DNA of 64,000 nucleotides, taken from contig CM076259.1 in assembly GCA_038380795.1 (NCBI GenBank), positions 102,225,739 through 102,289,738 on the forward strand, given 5' to 3'. The notes under the pieces were generated by a model. It was not told the origin of the DNA. It saw only the letters and a program-made list of their open reading frames with translations, and ran no database searches. The position numbers and the translations under genes are program-made. Shown in pieces: positions 24,901 through 39,900 of the stretch (positions are counted from its first letter, which is position 1; the number at the start of each line of letters is the position of its first letter). Source of the stretch: Pyrocephalus nanus (lineage: Eukaryota > Chordata > Aves > Passeriformes > Tyrannidae).

Positions 24901-27900
24901 ACACATGGTAGAAAGTCATCTTCTTTCTTACTAGAAGATCTTCAGCTTGGACTGAATTTAATTTGCCTTTTTTGGTCATGGCTGGAGCACATTGGGGGTG
25001 CAGAACCATTGTGGTTCTCTCCTCATTATGTGCTTTTGTACTGCAAGTACAGCATTAATCCTCCAGATCAACACTTCTTTCTCTGCATCACTCTGACCCC
25101 ACGCCTTTGATGAGTGGCACCTGGGATGCAGTTAATGGCATGCTGACAGATTAAACATCTAAACTGTTCCATTTGCTATAACTCTTTGATATGTAAAAAA
25201 CTTTTTTTTGAGAAAAGGATTACTTTCAGCTGCTTTGATTTACCTGGAATAAGAATGGTGACTGCTGCTTGGACTGCACGGCGAATTATGTTATCCATTG
25301 CAAACATCCAGTGGGGTCTTATTAAGTGATTTCTTAATACTTTGTTCACCTGTCAGTGTAGCAGCAAACAACATTTGCTCACACCTTAGAAGAGAGAATC
25401 TTGTTTTTCAATAGTCATAGTAAGCTTTGTAAGGTAGTAACTGCATACAGCACTGAAACTCTCCCACCTTTCAAAATCTAAACAACAGATTTGACAGTTT
25501 TAGGCTACAGCTTTCAAACATTTCAAACCAGACTGTGACATTCAAATCCTTCTAGAGTACAAGGAGGAAAAGGAGTGAGGAACAGTGTGGAAGCTGAGAA
25601 CCAACCCCTAGAGTAAGCTCTGTCCAGGAACAACCTGATGTAGTGGAAGTTGTCCCTGCCCATGGCAGGGGGTTTGCAAATAGATGATCTTTAAAGTCTC
25701 TTCCAACCCAAACCTTTTCTGTGATTCTACAAAGAATTCCTCTCCCCCAGCACTAGGAAAGGAACTCACTGCATCCTGGAATCCAAACAGCACCAGATGG
25801 ATCTGATTGATGGAAGTGCTGTCAAAGTCCAAATCCATTTTCAACTTGGATATGGTAGAAGCCATCACTCTCTGCTCAGGAGAGTGTATGAAGTCCCTTA
25901 AAATTCCAATAATCTGCTTGATGTGGACCATTGAAAGTTGCAGTTCTTCAGAGCTCTGGAGAAAAGATAATGAATGTGTATCAAGTAAACATCTTCAGTA
26001 AAAATTACCAGCATTAATATTTTTAGGGTTACATAACTTTGCTTATGTATACTTGTCACTGATGCACAGAAACCACAGAACTTTTGTTTCTGCAAAGTCT
26101 CTAGTTTTTACCCTTTCTAACAAGAAAATTTTTGAATAGTAATTTATATTCCAAAAATGAAATTAAGTCTACTGCTACTGTGGCTGTCACAAAGAGAAGA
26201 GGCTGCACATTGTACCTACACCTTTCTGCAATGTACTGCAGAGGGCAGCTCTCCTCCATAAAAACAGCAGAGTGAGTTGCTAAGAGGCCCCATTTTTTTA
26301 GATGCTATCCTTTCAAAAAGATGAATCTGACTTACATCTAATTATTTCATTTCCTTAGGCAAAAAAGTATGTTTATATATGCATTTATCCCAAGTTAGAA
26401 AAAGGTCTAAAATGGCACAGTGATTCACAAGTGTTCATTCTATGATTTTGCAGTCCATAATCCCCACAGTTAAAGCCATTCATCCAAGTGTCTGTAAGAA
26501 CAACAACCTGTATAATTAAAAGGTAAAGGGAGAAGTATTACATCAATTATGGAAAAGAGAGGATTACCATGCCACAAAACAGCTGGAGACTGAAGTAGGA
26601 CTTGCTGTTACTAAATAATCGTTTATCGTAGAAAAATTTAGAGTTGGTTATTTCTGACTAAGATTTCACATACAAATTTTAGTCCTCTGTAAGGCTATAA
26701 GCTATTTGGTAGTTTAAGCAGGTTCCCCTTTATTGAGTGCAGTCCATGTGAAAAAACACAGCTTTGGTAAGAATAAATGATGTCAGAGGCACATCAGAAG
26801 CAGACATTAAGAAAAGGTCAAGCCACAGTTCTGGTACAGGTGTGTGCCAATGCTTGGCTATGCGTTAACCAAACATGATTTTTCTTGCTTCTCTTACAGT
26901 CATGAAACATTCCTACTCAACCTTTCCTTCTACTGAAGATCTATTTTAGCTTCTTTAAGCAAAACATACCTATTACAACATGGTATTCTAGTTCCACGTC
27001 CTTAAAAGCCAAAAAACCCCACAACATCAAAAACTACCCACTCCACCAACCTCAGCCCCCCTCAACCCCACATCAAATGCCCCAACCTCTCCCTCAGATA
27101 AAACCAGCCAAAAGCAGCAGCCAAAAGGTGGTGTTTGCTATCCCTTCAGACAACAGCAAACGGCTCACACAGTTACAGGTCTCAGAGATTAAAGATACTC
27201 AGAAGGAACAATCCAAGCACCCTCATCTATTAGTACTACTACCTGTTATTTTCCTTTGACATGGAAAAAAGGAGAGCTTAAGTGAAATTACCTGTGCAAT
27301 ACACTCCTGCAAATTGGAAGCAACTTTATCCTGTTCTTCTTTAAGGATTTTATATAGGATTGCTCGGCGTTCGCTGTCCTTCCGCAGCAGGAACAGTCCA
27401 GAATCCTTATCCTCCACTGAAGGAGAGGCACTCCTGTCCTCCGAGACCGAGCCCTCATCAGGAACACTGTGTCACCACCAGGCCACATGCACAAGAGACA
27501 CCTCAGCATTAGCAACACAGCAGTACTGTCAGAAGCGAGGAGGGATACTTCTGAAGTTAAAAAGGGAATTAAAACTATAGCAGCAGACTGATCAGACTGT
27601 TAAACACTAATTCTGAGAGAGAAGGTGGCTCAGATCCTGTGTTGGACCAATACTGTAACATACTAATTTGAAGGTATTGCTTTGTACTTTTTGAGCTGTA
27701 GAACTGTATTCTTGCTTCCCCTTTCTCACATTTTTTTCATGAGTACATGGAAGGGTCAGATCTTGACTCCTGAATCCATAACCACTTGGTCAGTGAGATG
27801 ACTGACATTTATTCACTGGAGGGACTAAAGTTTATAAGTACATGGAAACCTTAAAGGAGAAGAATCATTGATCATTATTAAATACAGACAATATTTACAC

Positions 27901-30900
27901 TAACTGGTAACTTACCTGTGCAACTCACTTCCTGTTTAACACATCTTGTTTAACACATCAGTGAAAAAACTGCCCTCAGATAAAATATAATGTGAATTAA
28001 ATTCACATAATCACTCAAGGTTATGAAGCAACAAGCAAATGCTTTACCTTAGTAAATGGGAAATGGGATGCTTTGTCTGAATCTCTGAAATGGATCTTTT
28101 TGTCCTTTCGAAAAACATGTCATGCTGTACATCAGAGTCTGGTGAAACAGAGCCATGCTCACTGCTGCTACTGCCAGCCTGTTCTCCATGGATTGGCAGT
28201 GGCAGGGATGTAGTACGATTATAATCTACAAACAAACATTGTACAATGGGAAACAAAATTAGGCCAAAAAGGGCAACATGCTTGAAACAGCTGTGATCAT
28301 CTTCAGTGATATCAAGACCTCACTTTGCAAAATGGCTGAGGGAGAGCTAACCTTGCTGACAAAAAGCAGCAATCCACTCAAAATCATTATATGCATAAGC
28401 AATAAAAAGTACGAACACATAACTGCTGAACCCGAAGACAGCAGAGGTACTCACCTGAAATGCCATTTTGTGACCCTCACACACACACACACGCAGTCCC
28501 CCTTGGTGCTGTCCCACAGAGTGGTACAATTGGATATACAGCTCTTTAAAGAGCCTGAATCGAACCAATAGATCCATTGGCTGCTCCACCACAGCCACCT
28601 CTCTAACCACTCTACTACCTGCCCTCCTCACCCCTGCCTGTGCTAATGGGCATGTAATTCCCTCACTCACATGTCCCCATGCCCTCAGTGAGGACTCTCA
28701 GTATTAGCCAGAAGGAAATCTCTTGTCCCTTTCCAATTCATCTTGAAAGTAAGAAAAAATAAAAAATCCCAGATATTGAGAGCTTACTGTAATCCTGTCT
28801 GCCAGTTTGCAGTTGTGTGGTAGGAAAGGTAAGGAAGTTCTGTCAACTCAGGGTACACACATCCATGGAGCTAAAATATCACAAAAGTTTTTGACACTTG
28901 TGGTTGTGAAATTGTGTGGAGACCTGATATTTGACAAAGAGCCTGTTGCTCCCAGGGCAGCAAACAAGGCAAGCTCCACCCTTTCTAATGCCACACAATT
29001 TTTCCAGGAAGATATCTTCAAGCAAGAGCTTGAGGAGAGAAAATGATTGCAGTGGGGCAGAAGGGCACAGCCTGGCAACAGCTCCTGAGTGGCACTGCCC
29101 TGGCTGAGCAGTGGGAGCTGCCCTGTAACCCCAGGGTAACTGCAGGGCCCGGAGTTCTCAGTGTCCCTAAGGACAAGAGATGAGGCCCATGTCCTTGCTG
29201 AAGCCAATTCAGCTACGCGTTATAAATTCCTTGCTGTGTTTTTCTCCTTACAATTCCATTCTTTCAAAAGTTCCTTGTTGAGAGGGAAAAAGCTCCGAAA
29301 GGGAAGCAATTAAATTTGCATTGGGAATGTGAGTGTGTATGTGCAGACAGGGGAAAGAAGCAGCAAAATCAATGGCTCTGCCTGTTTTTAAATGGCCAGT
29401 TCCTCCAAATGCTAATGATTTATTTGGCAGGTCAATATTAAGGTTCATTATCTTAACGCTGAAAAAGTGGCTGCTGTATTTGGGGGGAGAGGGTAGAAGA
29501 AACATGCTATGCAGATAAAACAAAACAACCCACTAGACAGCTACTTCAGGACCTTTGTGCCAAATTTCCATGCTATGTATCAAGTTTGAAAATGCTGACC
29601 CAAATAGACCTAATATGCTAACAGACCCACATTTTCAGACCTCTGAAGAGTATACAATTGTGAATCTAAAATACAGAATTGCTTTAGCAAGTCCTCACCA
29701 AATGTCATTTTTCTGCATTTAATTTAATACAAAAGAGGCATTTATTTCTGGGGAGAGGAAAAATGGCCTTGAGAGGTTTCAGCAAGCAAAACACAAAATA
29801 AGCAAGACACCATATTTTCTTGGCATTAATAAATTTAAATATGGGTAATTACAAATCACAGGCACTTACAACAGCTGAGTTCCTGCTGCTTTCCTGGCCC
29901 AAGCAATGTCCTTTGTAAAAGGGAATGCTTAATGATTCCAATCCTTTATGTAACACTTGATGATGATGTTGACTTGGATTTGGCTGATAATTCCTTACCT
30001 GAAGGCTTGAATGCAATTCTGCCTTTCTTGCCCTTGTTTACTTGTTTCAGGAAGGAATCTCTGAGCAAATCGGATGCTGTAACACGTTTACTAGGATCAG
30101 GTTCAAAACACAGCAAAATAAAGGTCCTTGTTTCAGCAGACACTGATTCCGGAATTTCAGGATGAATCTTAAACATCCCAACCTGCAAGTAAAACAGAAG
30201 TACTAATTATTTTTCCTAAAATGCAAGTACACCATAGGCCAAAGTTTTCCTATATCAACTCTCACACTCTTCCTGGCTCTTGTGGAAAAGGAATGATCCA
30301 GGTACCCACACAGAGCAGTGAAGCGACAACAAAGTTCTAATCCTGTTTTACTTCATTGTAAACATGGTGTGAATATCCACGTGATATTACACAAATGTCA
30401 AGGTATGGATGTATCTAACCATGTGCTTTCAAGCAATCTCGGCATCTGGGCATTATCCACACCAAGTGCTTCAAACACCGCTTCTCTTACCAGCCACAAA
30501 TCCCTCTGGTTATTGCACAGGCTTCCCGTCACCCCTGCCCAGGACTGTGCCTCTCAGCTGCTGCCTCCTCCAGCACATTTGTGCCCAGGAACAGGAATAA
30601 TTTCCTCCTCTAGCACTGACTGCCTGGGGCTGCACCTGTTCTGCTCCCACTGCCGCCAAATTTCCTTGCACAAATACGCACAATGACCTTGCCAGACCTT
30701 GTCACCACCCCTGCACTAGGGCCAGATGTCTTCCCTAGTCTTCCAGTGTTGTTTAACTGAAAATCACACAATGTCCAAAGGTTTACCAGGACCCTTGTTA
30801 AACCTTTCTTTAAGGAAGGTCTATTTAAAGTCATTACTTTAAAAAAGAGTCTCTTTAAAGACTCTTTCTTTGAGTAATGAAAAATGCTCTTATACAGGTT

Positions 30901-33900
30901 ACTCTCTAGTGATCTTTCCAGATCCATCTCTGCTTTCTTATTTTCTAATGTCAATCTGCCATAACTGTTTTGAAGCAAGAGCTGTGTAACCCATGTGCAC
31001 TGTATGGCACGTGTCTGGTGTGATTACAGCTTGTAGTCTCAGCATCTTTACACAAAACACATTCTGGAGAAAAGGCACAAAGATAGTGGCCACAAGGGAG
31101 ACAGCTGCCCAGCAGTTAAACAAGTGCCAGCTGCTTTCAAATAATCTCATTATACAGCTGCATTAACACACTGTGGCACCATTAGGCACTCACAATAGTG
31201 GTTCAGCTTTGATGCAAGCTGAAGCAAAAACTGCTGAGCAGTCATGCTTCTGTTTGAATGACAGTGCAAAAATAAAGTGCTAATGGTGCATTAAGGCCTT
31301 CTGAGCCATGACTCTGAGCACATTCAAGACTCAGGATTTCCTGCGTGTAACGTTTTTAATATACACAACTTGATAACCTCTACAATTAAATTGATGTATT
31401 GAATAAGGAACTGAATAAATAAATAAATAGATATTGCATCCTGTTGGCAGGGTATCACTTCTATACATTCACCTTGTCTGATGGAGCATCTTTATCTGAT
31501 TCGTAAAACCACAGGCACGTTTTGGACGGTGCTTTATAAATGGGGTAGGTACAGTTTTACCACTTTAAAAAACGTCAGCCCAAGCAGGATTTTGGCTTTG
31601 GAGCAGAGAGAGAAGATATCCACCAGCTTGCTGTGCTCTGACAACTGTTTTTGACCAGTCTGTCCCTTGTGACCAGCCCGCTCCTCTGTGTGCACTGTGG
31701 GGACAGGCTCACACAACCAGCTTCAGCTGGGACAGTGTCAGACACTGGGAGCACCCTGGTAGTTCCCTACTGCACTTCCCAAGAATCTAGGAAAGCCCAA
31801 ACCAGGACCAGGAAATCTGAACACTTGTCTCTGATCTTAATCTCGGTGGCCCAAGAGGATTAAGTTTTGTCACAAGCACTGAGAAATTCTGTGGCAGCAT
31901 TAGTTTACTTTGTCTCCACTGAATGCCATTTAGTTTGTGCTCCTTTCACCAGACACAGATGCACGGGTTCTATGCTCACAGATGAAATACCACACAACAC
32001 ACACCCAGCCAGGAACTATTTCCAGTTCTTGGTTTACTCTAGCCCCTTTTCTCTTCTTTGTCCAACTCTTTGGTAATTTGCAATTTCTATAGTGATTGCA
32101 CAGCCACAGACCCTCCATCTCCTCACCTGCCCTATGCACAACAGAGCATGCATGTGTGGAGGTGAGGACCTCAAAGGTTTGATATCCCAAGTTCTTCTAG
32201 ACTTCCTCTCTTTTTACATGCTTGCCCAGCCAGCCTGCTTCATTTCTGACTTCCAGCCTAGCTTGCAGCTTGCTTACTTTTACTACACAGAAAAAGAAAA
32301 CATGGTTTGCAATTTATGGTGCCTAGCCAGACACAGTGCCAAACAGGTCCCAGCAGAGCCAAGAAACAGAAAACAAAAACAAATGTCTGACTGCAGCACA
32401 TTAACACTGCAATAAGAATGCTAAAAAGTTTGACACATCCTTGAAGAGAAAAAGGCATGAAATGTATTTTAAAAATGCCAATTCTGAAACTTCAGAACAC
32501 AGCTCTGTAGTCTGGAAGTGCTTATCAGCAGCAGGTAAGGACAGGCACAATCCTGTCAGAGCTCACCTTGTGAACCTGCAAAGAGCTCATCAAGCCCCCA
32601 GAACTGAACCAGCACTTCCTGACAGGTCAATAAACTCTGCTGAAAAGTAAGATGTGTAGCTCACTAAGCAGTTCAGCTACGTGCCAGGTACGTAAGATGA
32701 AAAGGCATCTACTAACAGAATTGTACCTGACATTTACAGCGACGCGGAAAAAAAGCCTCTTTCCATGGCTCCCTCAGGAAAGCTTTAGTGAGCCAAACCA
32801 CATTCACCCAGGCAGCTTCTTTAGAGGTATGGAACCAGCTGACAGCACCCAGGTGACACATTTTACCATTGAAATAAGTACATCAAAACCCACAATTACC
32901 CCTTTCTTTGCCTTTTAGCTGCAGTGCACGGGACAACACAAAGGGCTATTATGATGTATGGCATTACATTTCATACTGACCCACAGCCCAGATCACTATA
33001 ACTATTGATAAAGATCTGATTTTGCCACCATGGGTCCATAAATTATTATACTAATGCTCAAATAGTAAATTTCAATAACCTACACAAAAGAATTACAACA
33101 TTGGTAATTTAAAGCAGTTTGCTGAGTTATGAATGGGATATTTCCCCCACTGTAACAATGAGGATTCTGAAGCAAAAGTGAAAATTTAAATACTTTGGTA
33201 AAGGTCTACTGCAAGCCAGTGGAAGAGCCAAAAATTTTTAGTCTGCATATTTGACACGTAATCACATCATAGCTTTTACACTACTGTTAGTTTTAGAGTC
33301 AGAACAAGCAATTTTTTTTCAAACATTTATTATCAAAATTATCTGAAGAATTCTCAAGTGTTAATTTTTGCATTTGAAAACAGATACACTAAGAGAAACC
33401 AAGTACTAAAGACAACAGTTTACTGAGAAGGAAGCTGTGATCTGAAGTACTTAGAATGAACAATACAAAGTATTCTACTCCTTCAGTACACATTGGAAAT
33501 CCTGAAAAGCTACCCCCCCTGCCCTCATCCATCTATTCTTCCTAACAGAAGAATGCTGCACGGACTGGGCCTTTGAAAGACAAGATGAGCAGATACTCTG
33601 GGAGGGAAGCTTACAAAAAAAGGCTTAAAGAAATAACTTGTTTGCCATTATTGAAGAGACTGGTTACAAGAAGGAAATCATAAACCAAGAGCAGGAGATG
33701 ACAGAAGTAAGACAGTAGAGAATATTAGTTTTCGTAAGTCTTCACTCATTTTTCAGATTGCTGCTCTGAGTCATGACCTAGTTTCAGCACAAAAATAACT
33801 GATCAACCCTAGAGCAATACAGCTTAGAGCAGAGAACAATCATTCAGTGAGAGTCAAAAACACAGGTCAGACTGTGGCTTTGTGCGAAATAACCCATGCC

Positions 33901-36900
33901 ACAAAATGTTACTACTAATTAATACTATAAAATTAGTATTTGAACTTTTTTTTTATTGCTCTAAAGCAATAAAGCTGTATTTACTTTGAACATTGCAGCT
34001 TGAGGCTCCCCTAGTTCATGGAATGGAGGTTTGCCTGTTGCCATTTCAATGATGGTGCAGCCCAGTGACCAGATATCAGCTGGTGCACCGTATCCTCGTG
34101 GTCCTTTATCGATGATTTCTGGAGCCATGTACTGCAAGGTTCCTAGGCAGGACAAAAAGAACAATCAAGTGTATAGTCTTCATTCTTATTGAAGAGAATT
34201 TACACACTACTCAGCAAGGCAAAAATTGTCAAATGCCACCTGTATTGCGTAAATACTCCATTTCCCAAATCAGCACTGAAAACCTGACATAAACTTGTGT
34301 TTTAACATCTTTCTGTAAACTACCTGTTTGCCCCTCCTTTTTAACTCAAGGTTTCAAACTGCTAAAAGTATATTCACCACATATTCCAAAAGCTTCCTCA
34401 GAACACAAAAGCAAAACAGTAATTTTTGCAGACACCAAATTTTAAGGATTATGCATGTAAGAGATAATGAAAATCTGCAAAGTGACAGATAGTTCTTCAT
34501 GAGAATAATTTTTCCTATTTTTATGCCAATAATGAGAACACTACTGACAGAGAATTTCAAACAGTTAGTTTGAAAAGAAGCTATTTTTGTAAATATAAGA
34601 TAATTAGGGAGTCCATCATAATTTATTTGGAATTCCACGAAGTCTTGGATGTGCTTGGGATTTCTGACATCCAAAGTTAGCCAAAAGAAACAACACCAAA
34701 CCTGCTGGAACTTCTAAAGCTAAATAAATCTGGTGGAACTTCTAAAACTATACATGGTGACAAAGTAAGATCCTGCCTGTAGACAATCCGACTGTAATAC
34801 TAGTTATAATAATGATAAATAAAAAACACAGTAAAAAAGATAAATAAAAGATGGTCAATTTGAAATAACTGATATTGAACCATATGCTAACACAGCTCAC
34901 ACTCATGAGGTCTTTCTTTACAGGAAGGGTCCACACCACCAGCAGAAACCTCTGGATGTTCTGAGTGTTTTGAACACTACAGTATTTTCTCCACATGGAT
35001 TTCTACCAGCTCTGTTATGACATCTTTAAATTATTTTCTTTCTTAAGGATGCAATAAAACTACACTGTGGTAAAGCTGTGAACTATTAAGTTAAGGACAT
35101 CTGGTGAAGATAAAAGGGTATCAGTATGTTCATTGAATGTGACTGCTGCAGAATGAAAGTTAAAGTCACAGCTTTGCCCTCAGGCTGTGTGTCTTGAATG
35201 GAGAGATATGATGTTTAAACCACTAGGAGTCTGATTCTTCCCATCATGTGATTTTATTACATAATTCATAAAAACCAGGGTTTATGTACTGAGTTATGGA
35301 ACAAAACAAATTGCAAGAGACCTTTTAAGACCCTCTGGGCTATAGCTACTTCCTTACAGATTTTAAATGATAATTTAAGTAAAATATTTATTCTCATGGC
35401 AAATTACATCTCAAAGGCACAAATAGGGCTGCAAGCATGCAAGAGAACAAAGAAAGGCACAAGGGAAGATTTACCTCCTTTTATCACAGTATGGTGACTT
35501 TTCTTTAGATACCATTTCTCCATGTATCATCTCTAATAATAATTATTTGCTAAAAAGGCACTAAGGATTATGCAAAATACAGGCAAAGACAGAATGATTT
35601 TTCCTTAGTACCTGCTTTAACCTTAATAGCAATTAGCCATAACAATGGTTTCCTGGGCAAAAATTAAATTTTGGACTATGACTTTTAATAGCCACAAAAG
35701 CATCTTCCACCATGACTTCAACTTTATCTTATGGAAACCCTTCATATATTTAAAGTCTTCAGAATAATCTGCAGAAATGAGCAGCTACACATCTCACCAC
35801 ATGGTAGTGCAACTCTTTTCCATGCAATGTAACTGCATAGAACCAGTCTAACAAAAATGGCAAGGACAAACATTGCAGGCAAAAACTGAAAATATTTCTC
35901 AAATACCACAAGAGACTTGTATGTATTAGAGAATTATCAATCCAGCTGCATAAGCAAGATGACTGACAAGAAAATTATTTTTTGAATAATTTGTTTGGAA
36001 AACACTTGCAGGAATGCTTCAACAGCCAGCATCTAACCAGCTCTGTTCAGACATAGTCATCTATGTATCTGCTGTGGCATCTCTAAAAAGAAGACATTGC
36101 TTCTTGTAGCTCTTAATTTCTTAACAAAACATTTAAATTTGTGATTTTCAACAGGACAAACAATTTCTTTTCTTCTCTTCAAGAAGCTTCTAACAATGTG
36201 ATTATAACTACAATCTTTACAGCTTTGAAGGGAACACATTTGTTTAAAATGCCTGCACATGGTATTAAGTTGATCTCATAAGATACTGATGCAGACATCA
36301 TTTGCTGTGTTCAGATCATGGTGTAATACAGGCCTAGTTTACAATTCACATGCTTTGCTAACAATGAGTAAAAAAAGCTTAGAAAGGCAGGTTACTTCAG
36401 AACCTTAAGAATTTAATTTTCATTTTTACCATTTATTTAAACTGCAGGCCAGTAGAAGGCTTGTCGTATCAGCCTTTGCATAAAGCCATGTAACAAGTAA
36501 AACTGTCATGCTACCCTGTAAGTTCAGTGATCACAAACTGAGCAATTATGTGACCATTCATTTTTCAATGTGGAGTTTCACCTGGTGCTCAGCAATTAAC
36601 CTTGCTGCATTGAAAGCTTTTCTGTAACACATCAGCCTAACATTTTCATGTAAACTTTTTACTTTTGTTGCTGTAACACCAAGTTAGCCAGTTGGTTGGG
36701 TTTTATAATTAATGTCTCAAAACTGAAAAGTATTTACAAGTTTGAGTTTGGTTTTCTGCACCTTTAAACATACATCTAGACAGTGTGCATGTATGAGTTA
36801 CTAATGTCAAGATTATTAAATGAAAAAGTTGCTGTATTCAAGTGTTTCCAGATGTAACTGCAACAAATCAGTAGTTAGTTAATGAAAAACACTTAGAAGA

Positions 36901-39900
36901 AAAAATATTACCCCATCACGCTTAAAAAGTGGAGGGGGAAAGAAAAGTAAACCTGAAAAAATTACATTAAAAAAAAAATAGAAGGATATCAACTATGTGT
37001 TTATGGTGATCACATTCCCATTTAATCTTCCCTGAAAACAGAGACCTAATAGTATTTTCATCACAAATCCAAAGAGCCTCTTGGTTCTAATGCAAAATCT
37101 ATCACAACCCCCCTTATAAACTCCGCTAAATTCATCTTACCTGTAAACGTTTCAGTGCATGGATTGATTCCTGCCAGGCGTTTGGAAGTACCAAAGTCAG
37201 ATATCTTAACCACGCCACTGTAGGTGTTCACCAGGACATTATCCCCCTGTGGTTTGTATATGAGGGAGAGAGAGAGGGCAGGGAGGAAGGGGAAACAGAT
37301 GAATACGGATTCTAAATCTCAATAAAACTCCTTCAAGTTTGCAGTTATCTTTTTAATATACCTTTCTATAAAGGAATTTTCCAGGAGCACCAGGGAGAAG
37401 GGGTTGGTTTATGCTTTCCTTTTGTTTTAAGCTTCCATGAAATCCTATTAAAAATTCTACTTCAGATCAGAGTAAAACTAACTGAAGTAAATAAGATAAA
37501 AAGCAAATCAAACAAGACACACCAAAGGAAAATTTACCTTTATATCTCTGTGTACAATCTGGTTCTCATGGAGATACTTAAGGCCTTCCAGAATCTGCTT
37601 GGTGTAAAATTTAATTGTAGGTTCTTTCATCGGGCCCCACTTAGATCTTAAGAGAGCTGAGAGGCTGCCTACAAGAGATTAAGAACACAGTGTACCAAGA
37701 TAGCAAAATCCCCAAATTAGCATGAAACATTTAAGTCTGGATGAAGCCTTTGCTCACCATCCTAATACAAGAGACAAGTAACTCCTATAATTAAGGCAAA
37801 TTCTTCCTCGGTGCCTCAAAGCAAATATTTAGCTTCTGCTCTTGACTGGTTATTTGTTTTTTGCCAGCTCAGATTCCACCTCCATGGCAAGAATAACTGT
37901 TATGACAGAGCTGGATCCATCTCTCTCACTTCATTCTAAAACCTCTTGAGACTGGCACCCATTTAGCCCTTAATGAAATAAAGACTAAAGGTAACACTCT
38001 ATCTTGTTCTAAACTACACTTCATGAACCACATGCATGGGCAAAGAGAAGTTCATTTTCTCAAGGAGAGGAAGGGAGAAGAAAAAGAGACAGAGCCTTTT
38101 CCTTGCAAATATGGGATTAACTTCTGGAAATATTCAGAGACAGGAGAGAAAGCTCCTGAAAAAACCCTCTGAATGGATGTTCAGAGTAGGAGGCAGGTCA
38201 TCCACCCTTCCCCTACTTTTAATAAAACTAATCTTTAAATAACTCAAATATTTTAATCATGAAGCAAAAAAAAAAGAACAGTTTTGCTTAGTCTGCATAA
38301 AATAATGTAAGTGCAGTAGGTCTACTTAATGGAGACAAATTTGGCTAAAGGAATTTTCAGTCCACACCAACAGCTTTCTCAAGTTAAGTTTCCTCAAAGA
38401 ATCTTGCATATTCTGAACAGCTGGTTCCTTTTTAAGACTGTTTAAAGTATTGAATTGGTTCAATAATATCTTGACATTAACAACTAATCACAGGCCACTC
38501 TACTGTGCATATATGAACTGGAAATAACACCAGCTGATACTGTTAACAAGTGTGGGAAAACAGTTGGAAGTGTTGGTATAAACTCAACACATCTGCATGC
38601 ATCAAGCAGGTCATAGTGTCTCAGCTTTCAGCTGAGAAAAATCACAAGAATTAAAAAATTAAACAACTTGCCTATATTAAATGCCTCAGATCTATTTAAT
38701 TACACTTTGACTGTTTGTGTCTGGATCTTTCTTAGAAAACTTGACCTTTCTTCCTGCTTGGAAAAAATTTTATTTCTGCCTTTATTTTGCAAATTGTATT
38801 CATACAATAATTTAACACTCATTCTGACACATCCTTGACTTTGAAAAGAAAACAGCAAACAGAAGATGTAAACATAAACTAGAGATGATATAGAGGGACT
38901 TCACATCCTAAAATGTAGAAAGGCTGGAGAAGTGAAACTGGAAATTATGAGCAAGGGGCACATATCACTTTTACCTCCAATCTACATAGGAAATAGCAGT
39001 GCTTTGTATGTAGCAGTTATTGCTCTATCAGTGTTACTGCCCAAAAGAAATTTATTCTAAAAGCTCATCATTCAGATGCTCAAGCTAAATAGACTATACA
39101 GCTCTAACTCCATTATTTTATAACAATCAATTATTTGACACCAAATACTTTCAATTACTTTTCTCCAGGTTTAAAATTATTACAGAAAGGGGAAAGGCTA
39201 CTGGGATATTCAAATCTACTCTTTATATGAGAACAATGACACCTAGAGTTGAGGTCCCACCAGAAAAGCTGTATACAGTGCACAAGCTTTAAGTGCATAT
39301 CTACTGACTTTCAGTGTTTAGAGTCCCAGCTGCTTTTGATTACTTTGAGAGACTAAGCTCAGAATGATACAAACCTCCTGGCACCTGCTCCATAAAAATC
39401 TTAATGTATCCATTTTCTGAAACAGATCCAAGATACTGGACAATGTTCCGATGCTTTAAATATTTATGCAGGGCTATCTCTTCATGAAGAGGTTGAGAAT
39501 ACCTAATTAAAAAAGAAAAGAACCAATGAGTATTTCACCAGGTAGGAAAAAGTTCTCCACTACATTTAGATGCTAGTTTTGAGAACAGAATGCATTTTTG
39601 GGATACCCATCCAGTTCTCAGCAAACATCTTGTCCATGACCTTCAAAGTGCAGTGTGATTCACTGCCTAGTCAGGAAAAATAGAGAGACAGATCTCAGAG
39701 GAACCCTGATGGAGAAACATGCCCTCAACAATTTATATGTGTGTCTTCTGTATCAATACATAGTACTCTCTTTGCCACCAAAGCTTCTTTTATGCTTTCT
39801 CCCCTCTCCAAAAAGAATACAAAGGAGATAAAACTGCAACTTGATATGCCTATATATTATCAAACTATAATATTTAGGACATGTATCATAACTTTTAAAA

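Noticed and set aside
27288..27518. Longer alternative frame through MAP3K15 exon 27292-27466
   Set aside because: It is a shadow frame; the phases of both neighbouring exons and the conserved [10 protein letters not shown] text fix another frame.
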